Positions 17,369-25,177 of a stretch of 64,000 nt of DNA are shown here, in pieces. The DNA lies in NCBI RefSeq assembly GCF_900177725.1, contig NZ_FXAT01000005.1:496001-560000 (forward strand), in the 5' to 3' direction. This stretch comes from Paraburkholderia susongensis. Its GTDB lineage: Bacteria > Pseudomonadota > Gammaproteobacteria > Burkholderiales > Burkholderiaceae. A model generated the notes under the pieces. It saw nothing but the letters and a program-made list of their open reading frames with translations, searched no databases and had not been told where the DNA came from. The first letter of the stretch is position 1; each line of letters begins with the position of its first letter. Both the position numbers and the translations under genes were made by a program.

Positions 17369-18262
17369 TCAGTTTCCGGGGTAGTGTCCAGCCGCGATGT
17401 CTTCCAGGAGCGTTCCGTGCGTCGGCTCCCAACCCAGCAGCGAACGCGTGCGTGCGCTGGAGGCCGCGGCGTCGATACCGAAGAACATGCCGAGCCAGTC
17501 GAAGTGCTGCTGCGCGCGTTCGGCGGGAATCGATCCCACTGGCACATCCAGGGACTGCCCCAGCGCCGTCGCGATGTCGCGCGTGGCGACGCCCTCCTCG
17601 GCGACGGCGTGCAGCACGCTGCCCGGCGTGGCCTTGTCGATCGCGAGTTGTACGAGCTTGCCGGCATCGAGCCGGTTCACCGCCGTCCAGCGGTTCTGGC
17701 CTTCGTCGATGTAGCCCGAGATGCGCTTTTCGCGAGCGATGCGCGCCAGCACCGCGACGAATCCGTGGTCGCCGCCCGCGCCATGCACCGTCGGCGCGAA
17801 GCGCACGACCATCGACCGGATGCCGCGATCAGCGAGGCCCAGCGTGTAGGCCGCGTTGGCGATGCGCGGGTGGATCCCGGCATTCGGCATGTCCTGCTCG
17901 GTGCCCACGCGGCCCGGAGCCAGTCCCATTGTGCCCGAGGCGATCAGCAGCGGACCGCCCGTGCCTTGCAGCGCATCGGCGAACACGTCGATGGCCGCGC
18001 GATCGGTCTGCGCCGCGGCCGCCATCTGCGAGAAGTCGTGTTTGTAGCCGAGGTGCACGACACCCTCGGCGAGCGCGGCTGCGCCGCGCAGGCTGGCAAG
18101 GTCGTCCAGGCTGCCGCGCACCACCTCGGCGCCAAGCCCGGCGATTCTGGCTGCGGACTCGTCGCTGCGGGCGAGGCCGAGAACATGGTGTCCTGCGGAG
18201 ATGAGTTCCTTGACGCTGGCCGAGCCGATCCAGCCCGAGGCGCCGGTGACGAGAATTCGCAT
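17369..18262 (-). CDS. NAD(P)-dependent SDR/epimerase-like oxidoreductase
   Basis: 297 residues from ATG at 18262, which has GGAGTTTCCC upstream. An N-terminal Rossmann motif for NAD(P) is clear (MRILVTGASGWIGSASVKEL), followed by GHHVLGLARSDESAARI. It belongs to the extended or atypical SDR group (NAD-dependent epimerase/dehydratase-like). The substrate is unknown. It diverges from a TetR gene across an 81-bp region carrying palindromic operators, so it is almost certainly the TetR target. Confidence 0.85.
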   Translation of the reverse strand: MRILVTGASGWIGSASVKELISAGHHVLGLARSDESAARIAGLGAEVVRGSLDDLASLRGAAALAEGVVHLGYKHDFSQMAAAAQTDRAAIDVFADALQGTGGPLLIASGTMGLAPGRVGTEQDMPNAGIHPRIANAAYTLGLADRGIRSMVVRFAPTVHGAGGDHGFVAVLARIAREKRISGYIDEGQNRWTAVNRLDAGKLVQLAIDKATPGSVLHAVAEEGVATRDIATALGQSLDVPVGSIPAERAQQHFDWLGMFFGIDAAASSARTRSLLGWEPTHGTLLEDIAAGHYPGN

Positions 18263-18274
18263 GGGAAACTCCGT

Positions 18275-18324
18275 TGATGTCATTGAGTGACATCAGTATA
18301 GGCCTATGATGTCACTCTGTGTCA
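18275..18324. promoter_or_regulatory. Twin palindromic operators between the SDR and TetR genes
   Basis: A perfect inverted repeat TGATGTCA-N5-TGACATCA occupies 18275-18295. A second, imperfect copy (TGATGTCA ... TGTCA) occupies 18307-18324. The copies are 32 bp apart, about three helical turns, and lie over the divergent promoters. This is a typical TetR autoregulatory layout. Confidence 0.75.
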
Positions 18325-18343
18325 ACAAAAAACTGGAGGGAAC

Positions 18344-18910
18344 ATGGGTCGTTGGGAGCCCAATGCCGAGAACCGCTTCCGCGCGGCGGCCATCGAACTG
18401 TTCGGAGAGATCGGCTACGAGCAGACGACCGTCGCGGCCATCGCGGAGCGCGCGGGGCTGACTGCGCGCACGTTCTTTCGCTACTTCGCCGACAAGCGCG
18501 AAGTGCTCTTCAATGGCTCCGAACATCTTCAGCAGACGATGGTCGATGCGCTGGCCGATGCGCCAGCCGAGGCTTCAGCGGTAGATGCGATCGCCGCCGC
18601 CTTGATGAAGGCCGGCGAGTTCTTCGATGACGACCTGCGCCCATTCTCGCGTCTGCGCAGCACGGTGATCGCAGCCAACGCGGACCTGCGCGAGCGCGAG
18701 CTGATCAAGCTGGCGAGGCTGTCCGCGGCGCTCGCTCAGGCACTGCGCGAGCGCGGTGTCGGCGAGCCGGACGCGAGCCTCGCAGCCGAGGCAGGCATCG
18801 CCGTCTTTCGGGTTGCGTTCGCACAATGGGTCGGCGAGGACGAGCGGCGCAGCTACGGCGGGATCGTGCAGGAATCGCTGGCGCGACTGAGAACGCTCGT
18901 GGCCAACTGA
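18344..18910 (+). CDS. TetR-family transcriptional regulator
   Basis: 188 residues with GGAGGGAAC before the ATG. The N-terminal helix-turn-helix is unmistakable (RAAAIELFGEIGYEQTTVAAIAERAGLTARTFFRYFADKREVLF). The C-terminal ligand domain is helical and unassigned. It is divergent from the SDR gene with palindromic operators between, which suggests it represses that gene and itself until an SDR substrate or related inducer binds. Confidence 0.93.
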   Translation: MGRWEPNAENRFRAAAIELFGEIGYEQTTVAAIAERAGLTARTFFRYFADKREVLFNGSEHLQQTMVDALADAPAEASAVDAIAAALMKAGEFFDDDLRPFSRLRSTVIAANADLRERELIKLARLSAALAQALRERGVGEPDASLAAEAGIAVFRVAFAQWVGEDERRSYGGIVQESLARLRTLVAN

Positions 18911-18927
18911 CCGGCTCACCGACTGGC

Positions 18928-20568
18928 TCACTGTTGAGCCACACCCCGTTGCCGGCAAGACCGAGATGTCTGCTCCGCGCGCAACGACCACACGCTATCC
19001 GTCCGGTCGGACGCGATCCGCCGACGCGTCCTGCGCCACATCCACGCGAAACACAGCGCGCCGAGCGCTGCGCCGATATCGACACCGAGCGGCCCCGCAT
19101 CGGCGGAAAACCACAGTCCGCTCGCGGGCGCGAGCGCGCCGACCAGGCTCGCGAGCGGAATCGCCGCGCTCGACAACGTCGCGAGCGCGAGCAGTTCCAC
19201 CGAGCCGCGTGCCGCGCCGCGCACCATCGCCCACGCAATCGAACCAACGAACACCGTGTAGTAGAGGCCGATATGCCACGTGTGCAGGTCGTCGACGCGT
19301 CCGGCCAGCAGCTTGCCCGCGAGCAGCGTCAGCGAAATTCCGCAGATGCAGCCGAGCGCGACGCCGACCGTCAGCGACGCCATCACGAACGCCGAGTGCC
19401 GCTGCGTGACAGGCATGCCGTCACGCCGCATCGCCTTGCGCCGGCTTTCGATCCACAGCAGGTTGCCCGAATAGAACAGAAACGCGCCCGCGAGCCCGAG
19501 CACGAAATAGCCCCATTGCACCGGCGCGCCGCCATAGCTGCCGAAGTGCAGCGCGTAGAACGCGCTCGTCGACGCCGACCAGTTGTTGCCGTTGTCGCCG
19601 CCCGGCAGAAACTGCGCGTTGAGAAACTTGCCGGTGAACGGGTCCATCAACGCGAAGCCGCCGTCGCGGGCGAGATAGCGCGGATCGCCACCGGCCACGA
19701 ACACGGTCGCGCCCGGCTGCCCCGCGCGACGATAGCGCAGCGCGGCCGGCTCGAAGCGCGGCGCGCGCTCGCGCACTTTCGCGAGTAGCCGGGTGGGCGG
19801 CAGCATCACCGGCGCGGGCCCGGACGCCGCGCGCGGCACGATGGGCGCCTTCGCGAAGTACGGGTTCTGCGCGAGCATCATCGGCTTGAGCGCGCCGTCG
19901 TAGATCACCTTGTCCTGCACGTTGAAGATGTAGTCGCTCAAGCCGAACGCGACGACCGAGAGCGCCATCACGAGATGAAACGGCAGGCTCAGAATACCGA
20001 TCGCGTTGTGCGCATCGAGCCACATCCGCTTCAGATTCCTGCCGATGCGCAGCGCGAACAGATCCTTCACGAGCGTCGGCAGCAGCACGATCACGCCGGA
20101 CACGAGTGCGAGTCCGTACAGCAGCGAGACCACGCCCATTACGCCCATGCCGACGTCGTAGCCGCCCGGCACACCCGCCGTCATATGCAGCACGTCGATG
20201 AAGCGCGCCGCGTCCGAGGGCCGGCTTTGCGCCGTGTGCAGTTGCCCGGCGTCGTCGAGCCATGCGTCCCAGCGCTGCCCCGGCGACGCTTGCCACGACA
20301 GCCGCACGCGGTCCCCGCCGACGAGCGCCAGCGTGAACAGCTTGCGCGCGGCCGGATGCGCGTCGAGCGTGCGTTCGATCAGCGCGTCGGCGCGCTCGAG
20401 CGGCACCGTCGGCGACGCCGCGACGGCGGGCGGCGTGGTCCAGTCGCTGAGCGAGTCCTTGAACATCGTGATCGCGCCTGCGTAGAACGCGATGAAAAGC
20501 AGCAGACCGGCAACGATGCCGGTCCACGTATGAACGGTCTTATAGACGCGAAGAATGTCGCTGCGCAT
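18928..20568 (-). CDS. PepSY-associated TM-helix protein of an iron-uptake operon
   Basis: 546 residues from MRSDILRVYKTVHTWTGIVAG. An adjacent in-frame ATG at 20697 would add a low-complexity leader. There are four or more membrane helices (GLLLFIAFYAGAITMF, GVVSLLYGLALVSGVIVLLP, FVLGLAGAFLFYSGNLLWIE and C-terminal helices) around large periplasmic segments. Conserved histidines are suited to haem binding (YKTVHTW, DVLHMTAGVP, WLDAHNAIGILSLPFHLV). This family is found in siderophore-receptor operons and is thought to act in iron reduction at the inner membrane. It is the last gene of a Fur-box operon with DUF3649 and DUF3325 proteins. Confidence 0.87.
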   Translation of the reverse strand: MRSDILRVYKTVHTWTGIVAGLLLFIAFYAGAITMFKDSLSDWTTPPAVAASPTVPLERADALIERTLDAHPAARKLFTLALVGGDRVRLSWQASPGQRWDAWLDDAGQLHTAQSRPSDAARFIDVLHMTAGVPGGYDVGMGVMGVVSLLYGLALVSGVIVLLPTLVKDLFALRIGRNLKRMWLDAHNAIGILSLPFHLVMALSVVAFGLSDYIFNVQDKVIYDGALKPMMLAQNPYFAKAPIVPRAASGPAPVMLPPTRLLAKVRERAPRFEPAALRYRRAGQPGATVFVAGGDPRYLARDGGFALMDPFTGKFLNAQFLPGGDNGNNWSASTSAFYALHFGSYGGAPVQWGYFVLGLAGAFLFYSGNLLWIESRRKAMRRDGMPVTQRHSAFVMASLTVGVALGCICGISLTLLAGKLLAGRVDDLHTWHIGLYYTVFVGSIAWAMVRGAARGSVELLALATLSSAAIPLASLVGALAPASGLWFSADAGPLGVDIGAALGALCFAWMWRRTRRRIASDRTDSVWSLRAEQTSRSCRQRGVAQQ

Positions 20569-20697
20569 GCTGAACGGTAGACGGAACTGAAACGGCTGGC
20601 GGGCGGCCCGCTCGCGGAATGAATGACGGAAGCACGGTAACGGAAGCAGAAGCGGCGGCAGAAGCGGCAGCGCGGCGCGCGCGCCTCGATCGAACAT

Positions 20698-21021
20698 TCA
20701 CAGCGGCACGTGCTGACACAGCAGCACCAGTGCAAACGCAGCGAGATTGCTCAACGCCAGCCACCCCGACGCGCGCGCGCCGCTACGAAACATGAACGAC
20801 GCGGAAGCGGCCGCGATCCACAGCGGCGGCACGAGCCACATTGCAACGTGAAATTTGCTCGCCGCGGTCAGGCCGCCTGGCGAGAGCCGCGCGAACAACG
20901 CGCTTGCCGCGATCGCGAGACCGAAGCCGCCAACGATGCCAGCCACGAATTTCGCGAGCAGATCGTGTTCGATCGACCCGGCCGCGCGACCGGTGGCGCG
21001 GGTGGCGCGCTCGCGCATCAT
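20698..21021 (-). CDS. DUF3649-type iron-uptake-associated membrane protein
   Basis: 107 residues from ATG at 21021, which overlaps the preceding stop as ATGA. The frame stays open far upstream, but that part is not credible protein. Three membrane segments are visible (FVAGIVGGFGLAIAASALFA, FHVAMWLVPPLWIAAASASFMF, GWLALSNLAAFALVLLCQHV). The layout fits the DUF3649 family of iron-uptake operons. The exact role is unknown, and it is probably a partner of the PepSY protein that follows. Confidence 0.72.
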   Translation of the reverse strand: MMRERATRATGRAAGSIEHDLLAKFVAGIVGGFGLAIAASALFARLSPGGLTAASKFHVAMWLVPPLWIAAASASFMFRSGARASGWLALSNLAAFALVLLCQHVPL

Positions 21022-21296
21022 CGCGCGGTGCGCCGCGCACGGCCACGCTCGATCAACGCGCCGATGAACGGCCAGGCGGTCAGGCTCGCCATCAGCGTCG
21101 TCACGACAACCGATAACGATGTCGCGGGCTGAAACGCACGCGCCGCACACACGAGCGAGAGCGCAACGCATGCTGCGGCCACGATACGCGCTGGCCGCGA
21201 GGGCCACGGCGCGCGCAGCCAGCGTTGGCCCGGCGAGCTGAGATAAAACAGGAGCGCGCCGGCCACGGCCGACGCGACGATCAGAAGATTCCCCAT
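21018..21296 (-). CDS. DUF3325-like membrane protein of the iron operon
   Basis: 92 residues from ATG at 21296. A GTG 36 bases upstream is possible, but it would begin only five bases from the Fur box and leave no room for a leader. Features are LLIVASAVAGALLFYLSSPGQRWL, then two more helices (RIVAAACVALSLVCAARAF and LSVVVTTLMASLTAWPFIGAL). The SP.QR motif and size fit the DUF3325 group seen with PepSY and DUF3649 proteins. It is the first gene of the operon. Confidence 0.68.
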   Translation of the reverse strand: MGNLLIVASAVAGALLFYLSSPGQRWLRAPWPSRPARIVAAACVALSLVCAARAFQPATSLSVVVTTLMASLTAWPFIGALIERGRARRTAR

Positions 21297-21336
21297 GATT
21301 CGGCGAAGCAGCGTGAGGCTGGTGTTGCCCACGCTG

Positions 21337-21355
21337 ATTAATGAGAATCATTATC
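21337..21355. promoter_or_regulatory. Strong Fur box
   Basis: ATTAATGAGAATCATTATC matches the 19-bp Fur consensus GATAATGATAATCATTATC at 16 positions. It lies 41 bp upstream of the first gene of the DUF3325-DUF3649-PepSY operon and indicates iron-dependent repression. Confidence 0.85.
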
Positions 21356-21485
21356 ATACACGTAAGCATGAGATTCGGGCGGCGAGGCTCGGGTTTTCAA
21401 CGCCCACCCAACACTCACCCGTCCGGCATCCGTGCCCGGGATCCGCGTTCTCCATCCTGTTTGTCAGCCGCAACTGCGCCATCTA

Positions 21486-21543
21486 CACTGCACGGGTTGA
21501 TGCAGTGCAGCACATGCCGTTCCGCGTCCCGTGTCCGGGACGC
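21486..21543. promoter_or_regulatory. Two inverted repeats upstream of fabI
   Basis: CACTGCA-N8-TGCAGTG at 21486-21507 is a perfect operator-like palindrome. GCGTCCCG-N4-CGGGACGC at 21524-21543 is a perfect hairpin 26 bp before the fabI start. They could be a repressor site and a leader stem. The regulator is unknown. Confidence 0.5.
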
Positions 21544-21569
21544 ACGACCTCGTTCGACCGACCGGAGAA

Positions 21570-22367
21570 ATGAGCATGGAGAAGCTGTCCGCGCAGCCCT
21601 TCGCGCAACGCAAGGTGCTGATTGTCGGCATCGCCAACGAACATTCGATCGCCTATGGATGTGCGCGCGCCTTCCGTGAGCTGGGCGCGGATCTCGCGAT
21701 CACCTACCTGAACGACAAGGCGAAAGCCTATGTCGAGCCGCTGGCCGAAGAACTCGGCGCGTCAATCTTCCTGCCGCTCGACGTCGCGAAGCCCGGCGAA
21801 CTCGACGCCGTATTCGACACGATCCGCGAGCGCTGGGGGCGGCTCGACGTCGCGGTCCACTCGATCGCGTTCGCCCCGAAGGACGATCTGCAAGGCGGTT
21901 TGCTCAACAGCTCCGCAGAAGGGTTCGCGCAGGCGATGGACATCTCGTGCCACTCGTTCATCCGCATGGCCCGACTCGCGGCGCCGCTCATGAACGAAGG
22001 CGGTTCGCTGTTCGCGATGAGCTACCTCGGCGCGACGCGCGTCGTGCCGAACTACGATCTGATGGGCCCGGTCAAGGCCGCGCTCGAAGCGTCGTGCCGC
22101 TATCTCGCGCATGAACTCGGAGCGCAACGCATCCGTGTGCATCCAATCTCGCCGGGGCCGTTGAAAACGCGCGCGGCGTCGGGGCTCAAGGACTTCGATC
22201 TGCTGCTCAACGAAGCCGCCGCGCGCGCGCCGATCGGCGAACTCGTGGACATCATGGACGTCGGCTACACCTGCGCGTTTCTCGCGACGCCCTACGCGCG
22301 GCGTATGACAGGCAACACGATTTTCGTCGACGGTGGCGTCAGCATCATGGACGGACGCGCGAACTAA
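21570..22367 (+). CDS. fabI: Enoyl-[acyl-carrier-protein] reductase I
   Basis: 265 residues from ATG at 21570 (MSMEKLSAQPF), with CCGGAGA just upstream. It catalyses the last reduction of the type II fatty-acid elongation cycle. The FabI-type Rossmann start is VLIVGIANEHSIAYGCARAF. The catalytic Tyr-x6-Lys is in NYDLMGPVKAALEASCRY, preceded by the typical SYLGA. The end GNTIFVDGGVSIMDG is also family-typical. It stands alone without other fab genes, so it may be a second FabI copy rather than the housekeeping one. Confidence 0.94.
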   Translation: MSMEKLSAQPFAQRKVLIVGIANEHSIAYGCARAFRELGADLAITYLNDKAKAYVEPLAEELGASIFLPLDVAKPGELDAVFDTIRERWGRLDVAVHSIAFAPKDDLQGGLLNSSAEGFAQAMDISCHSFIRMARLAAPLMNEGGSLFAMSYLGATRVVPNYDLMGPVKAALEASCRYLAHELGAQRIRVHPISPGPLKTRAASGLKDFDLLLNEAAARAPIGELVDIMDVGYTCAFLATPYARRMTGNTIFVDGGVSIMDGRAN

Positions 22368-22385
22368 GCGGACCGATGCCGCGCG

Positions 22386-22523
22386 TCATTCGACAGGCGG
22401 CTCGCCCTCGGGCTTTTTCTTCTGCTTGTGCTGGTCGTCGTCGCGCTGCGGCAGCTTGCTCTTTTCGTTGTCGCTGTGTTTCACAGGCTGCGGGTGCCGG
22501 AACTGTTCTTCGACGTCTCTCAT
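22386..22523 (-). CDS. 45-residue highly charged small protein
   Basis: The protein begins MRDVEEQFRHPQPVKHSDNE, continues with acid/base/Gln-rich sequence (QRDDDQHKQKKKPEG) and ends EPPVE. GGAGGCACGCC before the ATG is a good ribosome site. It is probably intrinsically disordered, with no Cys and no membrane segment. One of the shared 19-bp palindromes lies 47 bp upstream, which strongly suggests it is a genuine regulated gene of the MarR-linked set. I recognise no family. Confidence 0.65.
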   Translation of the reverse strand: MRDVEEQFRHPQPVKHSDNEKSKLPQRDDDQHKQKKKPEGEPPVE

Positions 22524-22569
22524 GGCGTGCCTCCATGCCAAGGCAGATCAATGAAGCGCTGCGCCTGAA

Positions 22570-22588
22570 TATATCACTCTATGACATA
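22570..22588. promoter_or_regulatory. Shared palindrome, site 1 (45-aa gene)
   Basis: TATATCActctaTGACATA fits the pattern TATRTCA-N5-TGAYATA found before five neighbouring units. It lies 47 bp upstream of the start of the 45-residue protein gene. Confidence 0.7.
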
Positions 22589-22650
22589 GCATGGAAATGA
22601 GCCTTCGCATGGCTCGGACAACGTGAAGGAGCCCCCACGCCGGTGGCGTT

Positions 22651-23115
22651 TCAGCCGGCCGCCGCCGAAGGTGCATCGGCTTCCGCGCCCATCGTCACGA
22701 GCACACTGCACGTGACCCGGTCGAGCAGCAGGCCGTCGTGACGGCCGCCCCACCAGCGCGCGAGTCCGTGACTGCGACGATGCCCCACGACGACGAGATC
22801 GACGTTCAGATCTTTGGCGAAGAATGGAATCTGCTCGAGCGGCTCGCCGATCGCGAGATGCCCCGTAGCGTGAATTCCGCGTGCAGCGAGTTTCTTCAAT
22901 CCTTCGTCGAGCAGGTTTTTCGCGGACTCGTTGATGAAATCGACCGGCACCGCGGAAGTAATATCCGCGCCCTGCATCCAGGCCGTATTGTTGAGTACGG
23001 AAAGCAGGTGTACCTGCGCGTTCAGATCTTGCGCCAGGACGGCGCCGTCCTTTAGCGCGTGTTGCCCTTCGCGCGTTCCGTCGTAACAGAGAAGAATGCG
23101 ATTGAAGCTCGACAT
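22651..23115 (-). CDS. Universal stress protein (UspA family)
   Basis: 154 residues from MSSFNRILLCYDG. The GGGGAAACGAT before this ATG favours it over an upstream in-frame start. It is a single Usp domain with the N-terminal strand and Asp (ILLCYDGTREGQHAL) and the C-terminal nucleotide-loop region (LVVVGHRRSHGLARWWGG ... SVLVTMG). The usual G-x2-G-x9-G-S/T loop is altered here (GGRHDGLLLDRV), so ATP binding is uncertain. It is preceded by a copy of the shared 19-bp palindrome. Confidence 0.9.
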   Translation of the reverse strand: MSSFNRILLCYDGTREGQHALKDGAVLAQDLNAQVHLLSVLNNTAWMQGADITSAVPVDFINESAKNLLDEGLKKLAARGIHATGHLAIGEPLEQIPFFAKDLNVDLVVVGHRRSHGLARWWGGRHDGLLLDRVTCSVLVTMGAEADAPSAAAG

Positions 23116-23160
23116 ATCGTTTCCCCTGCACTGCTTTCGCGGCATATTAGTCATTCATTA

Positions 23161-23179
23161 TATGTCAATTCATGATACA
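23161..23179. promoter_or_regulatory. Shared palindrome, site 2 (universal stress protein gene)
   Basis: TATGTCAattcaTGATACA lies 46 bp upstream of the universal stress protein start and has the same N5 spacing as the other sites. Confidence 0.68.
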
Positions 23180-23271
23180 TACAGCGCCGCCAGGCTGCCA
23201 CGCAAATACATAAAGAATCGCGGTCAAGCGCTCACTATTTTCGATTCTCCGCAGTCATCAATGGAACGCTT

Positions 23272-23589
23272 TCAAAGCCCCCAGATGATGTCCGCGTCGC
23301 TCTTGCGCGCTTCGCGCATCATGTCGAGAAACGGCCATGCGCGCTGCGAGAGCCGGTTGCGCGAGTCACGGCGATTGCCCGCCGAATGATGTAACGCTTC
23401 GAGCGTCGCTTCCGCGGTCGCGTCTTCCGAGATCGCGGCTTCGAGCCGATCGATCGCATGCGGCAGCTCGTCGTGCATGATGACGCCACGTTCGCCGAGC
23501 CGCTTGCCGATCAAGCCCAGCAGATATTGCGCAAGATCCCTGAGCATCACGACGTCCGGTGACGCTGTCGATTGAAATGTAATCATCAT
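23272..23589 (-). CDS. DUF1840-family protein
   Basis: 105 residues with GAAAGGAGCTGTC before the ATG. The protein opens MMITFQSTASPDVVMLRDLAQYLLGLIGKRLGERGVI and continues HDELPHAIDRLEAAI, matching the DUF1840 family of small beta- and gammaproteobacterial cytoplasmic proteins of unknown function. There is no signal peptide or membrane helix. The shared palindrome lies 68 bp upstream, which links it to the universal stress protein and the MarR gene. Confidence 0.8.
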   Translation of the reverse strand: MMITFQSTASPDVVMLRDLAQYLLGLIGKRLGERGVIMHDELPHAIDRLEAAISEDATAEATLEALHHSAGNRRDSRNRLSQRAWPFLDMMREARKSDADIIWGL

Positions 23590-23656
23590 GACAGCTCCTT
23601 TCTGGATGGGCGAGCCGCGCCAGTCACCGAGCCGGCTCGATCTTCTGCGGTCATTT

Positions 23657-23675
23657 TATATCACAACATGATAAA
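23657..23675. promoter_or_regulatory. Shared palindrome, site 3 (DUF1840 gene)
   Basis: TATATCAcaacaTGATAAA is upstream of the minus-strand DUF1840 gene, in the region divergent with the HPP gene. Confidence 0.7.
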
Positions 23676-23796
23676 AATGCACGACCGCCGCCCGATGCCG
23701 ATACATCCGGCGCGCAGTCCACCCGTGAGGCACGACTGTCGATTGTCGGCGCAACGCCACGGCTTTTCCGCACTGCGACACGCAAAACCGGCGTTT

Positions 23797-23815
23797 TATA
23801 TCACATTGAAATATA
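23797..23815. promoter_or_regulatory. Shared palindrome, site 4 (HPP gene)
   Basis: TATATCAcattgAAATATA has a perfect left half and a weaker right half (5 of 7). It lies 44 bp upstream of the HPP/CBS gene. Confidence 0.6.
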
Positions 23816-23858
23816 ATCATGACCAGAGTGTATTCGCGTTGCCAGGGTTTCCCCGGTA

Positions 23859-25070
23859 ATGTCGGGCCCGGCATCATCGACTACTTTCTGCTTCTTCCTT
23901 ATCTTGTCCCGCTCCTTCGTCCTTGGCTGGCTTGCCAGCTTTCTCCCCGCACCGGTCGCCGTGAAATGGCACGAGCGTGCGCGATCGTGCCTCGGCGCAC
24001 TGCTCGGCATCGCGTTCACGGGCGGGCTCATGTACCTGCTGCTCGGGCCCGCTGCGAATATTCCGCTGCTCGTCGCGCCGATGGGCGCCTCCGCGGTGCT
24101 GCTATTCGCGGTGCCCGCGAGTCCGCTCGCGCAACCGTGGTCGATCATCGGCGGCAATCTCGTATCCGCGACGATCGGCGTGACCTGCGCGAAACTGATC
24201 GGCGATCCGACTCTCGCGGCCGCGCTAGCGGTTGCGCTGTCGATCTGCGGCATGTTCGCGCTGCGATGCGTGCACCCGCCGTCGGGCGCTGTCGCGTTGA
24301 CCGCGGTGCTGGGCGGCCCAGTGATTCATGCGCTCGGCTACCGCTTCGTGCTCGAACCCATTGCGATTCAGTCGGCCGCGCTGTTGTTCGCGGCGCTCGC
24401 CTATCACGCCGCCACCGGCCACCGCTATCCGCATGCGGGCCGCCAGGATCGCGCCACGGCCAGCCAGGCCGCCGACGAAGCATCGCGTGTCGGCTTTGCG
24501 CGAGCAGACGTCGAAGCGGTTCTCGCGCGCCGCGGCGAAATGCTCGACATCGATCCCGACGATCTCTATTCGCTGCTGCGCGAAACGCAGCTTCAGGCGT
24601 TCTCGCGCAGTTTCGACGAACTGCGTTGCGAAGACATCATGTCCCGCCACGTCGTGTCGGTCTCCGCGGCCACGCGCGCGGCGGGCGCCTGGGATCTGTT
24701 CAAGCGCAACAAGGTGAAGGCACTCCCGGTGGTCGACGCGGAGCAGAAACTGCTCGGCATCGTCACGCGCGCCGATTTCGTCGACAAGAGAAGCCTCGGA
24801 GCGCTCGCGCCGATCCTCGACTACTTCGACGGCTGGCTGCGCGGCGACGCGCTTCGTACTCCCAACGTCGGCAGCGTGATGACCACCGAAGTCTGTACCG
24901 TCAACGCAAACGCGCCGATTACCGAACTCGTGCCAATGTTCGCGAACTTCGGCCATCACCACGTACCGGTGCTCGATCACGCGGGGCGTGTGGTCGGCAT
25001 GATTACGCAGGTCGATCTGATCTCCGGGCTTTACCGGCAAACCGTCGCCAAAGCCCGCCAGGCGGCTTAG
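23859..25070 (+). CDS. HPP-family membrane protein with tandem CBS domains
   Basis: 403 residues. The N-terminal 190 residues are an HPP domain with about four membrane helices and the diagnostic motif CVHPPSGAVALTAVLGG. The C-terminal part is a CBS pair (CEDIMSRHVVSVSAATRAAGAWDLFKRNKVKALPVVD and VGSVMTTEVCTVNANAPITELVPMF ... HHVPVLDHAGRVVG). CBS pairs bind adenosyl ligands and gate their partner domain. HPP proteins have been linked to nitrite transport in plastids and cyanobacteria, but the role here is not known. The ribosome site is weak. A shared palindrome lies upstream. Confidence 0.88.
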   Translation: MSGPASSTTFCFFLILSRSFVLGWLASFLPAPVAVKWHERARSCLGALLGIAFTGGLMYLLLGPAANIPLLVAPMGASAVLLFAVPASPLAQPWSIIGGNLVSATIGVTCAKLIGDPTLAAALAVALSICGMFALRCVHPPSGAVALTAVLGGPVIHALGYRFVLEPIAIQSAALLFAALAYHAATGHRYPHAGRQDRATASQAADEASRVGFARADVEAVLARRGEMLDIDPDDLYSLLRETQLQAFSRSFDELRCEDIMSRHVVSVSAATRAAGAWDLFKRNKVKALPVVDAEQKLLGIVTRADFVDKRSLGALAPILDYFDGWLRGDALRTPNVGSVMTTEVCTVNANAPITELVPMFANFGHHHVPVLDHAGRVVGMITQVDLISGLYRQTVAKARQAA

Positions 25071-25127
25071 GACTAACTGAAAAAAGACAACGCGCAAGTC
25101 GCGTACAAGGGCCGCAATTCGACCAAA

Positions 25128-25146
25128 TACATCACTATATGATATA
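25128..25146. promoter_or_regulatory. Shared palindrome, site 5 (marR gene)
   Basis: TACATCActataTGATATA is centred 41 bp before the marR start, where an autoregulatory operator would sit. It has the best right half of the set. Confidence 0.72.
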
Positions 25147-25177
25147 TTTGCAGCTTCTTCACATCAGCGGATAACCC

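Noticed and set aside
22570..25146. Reading the shared palindromes as FNR/Anr or CRP sites
   Set aside because: FNR sites are TTGAT-N4-ATCAA and CRP sites TGTGA-N6-TCACA. These sites are TATRTCA-N5-TGAYATA, with a different half-site and spacing.
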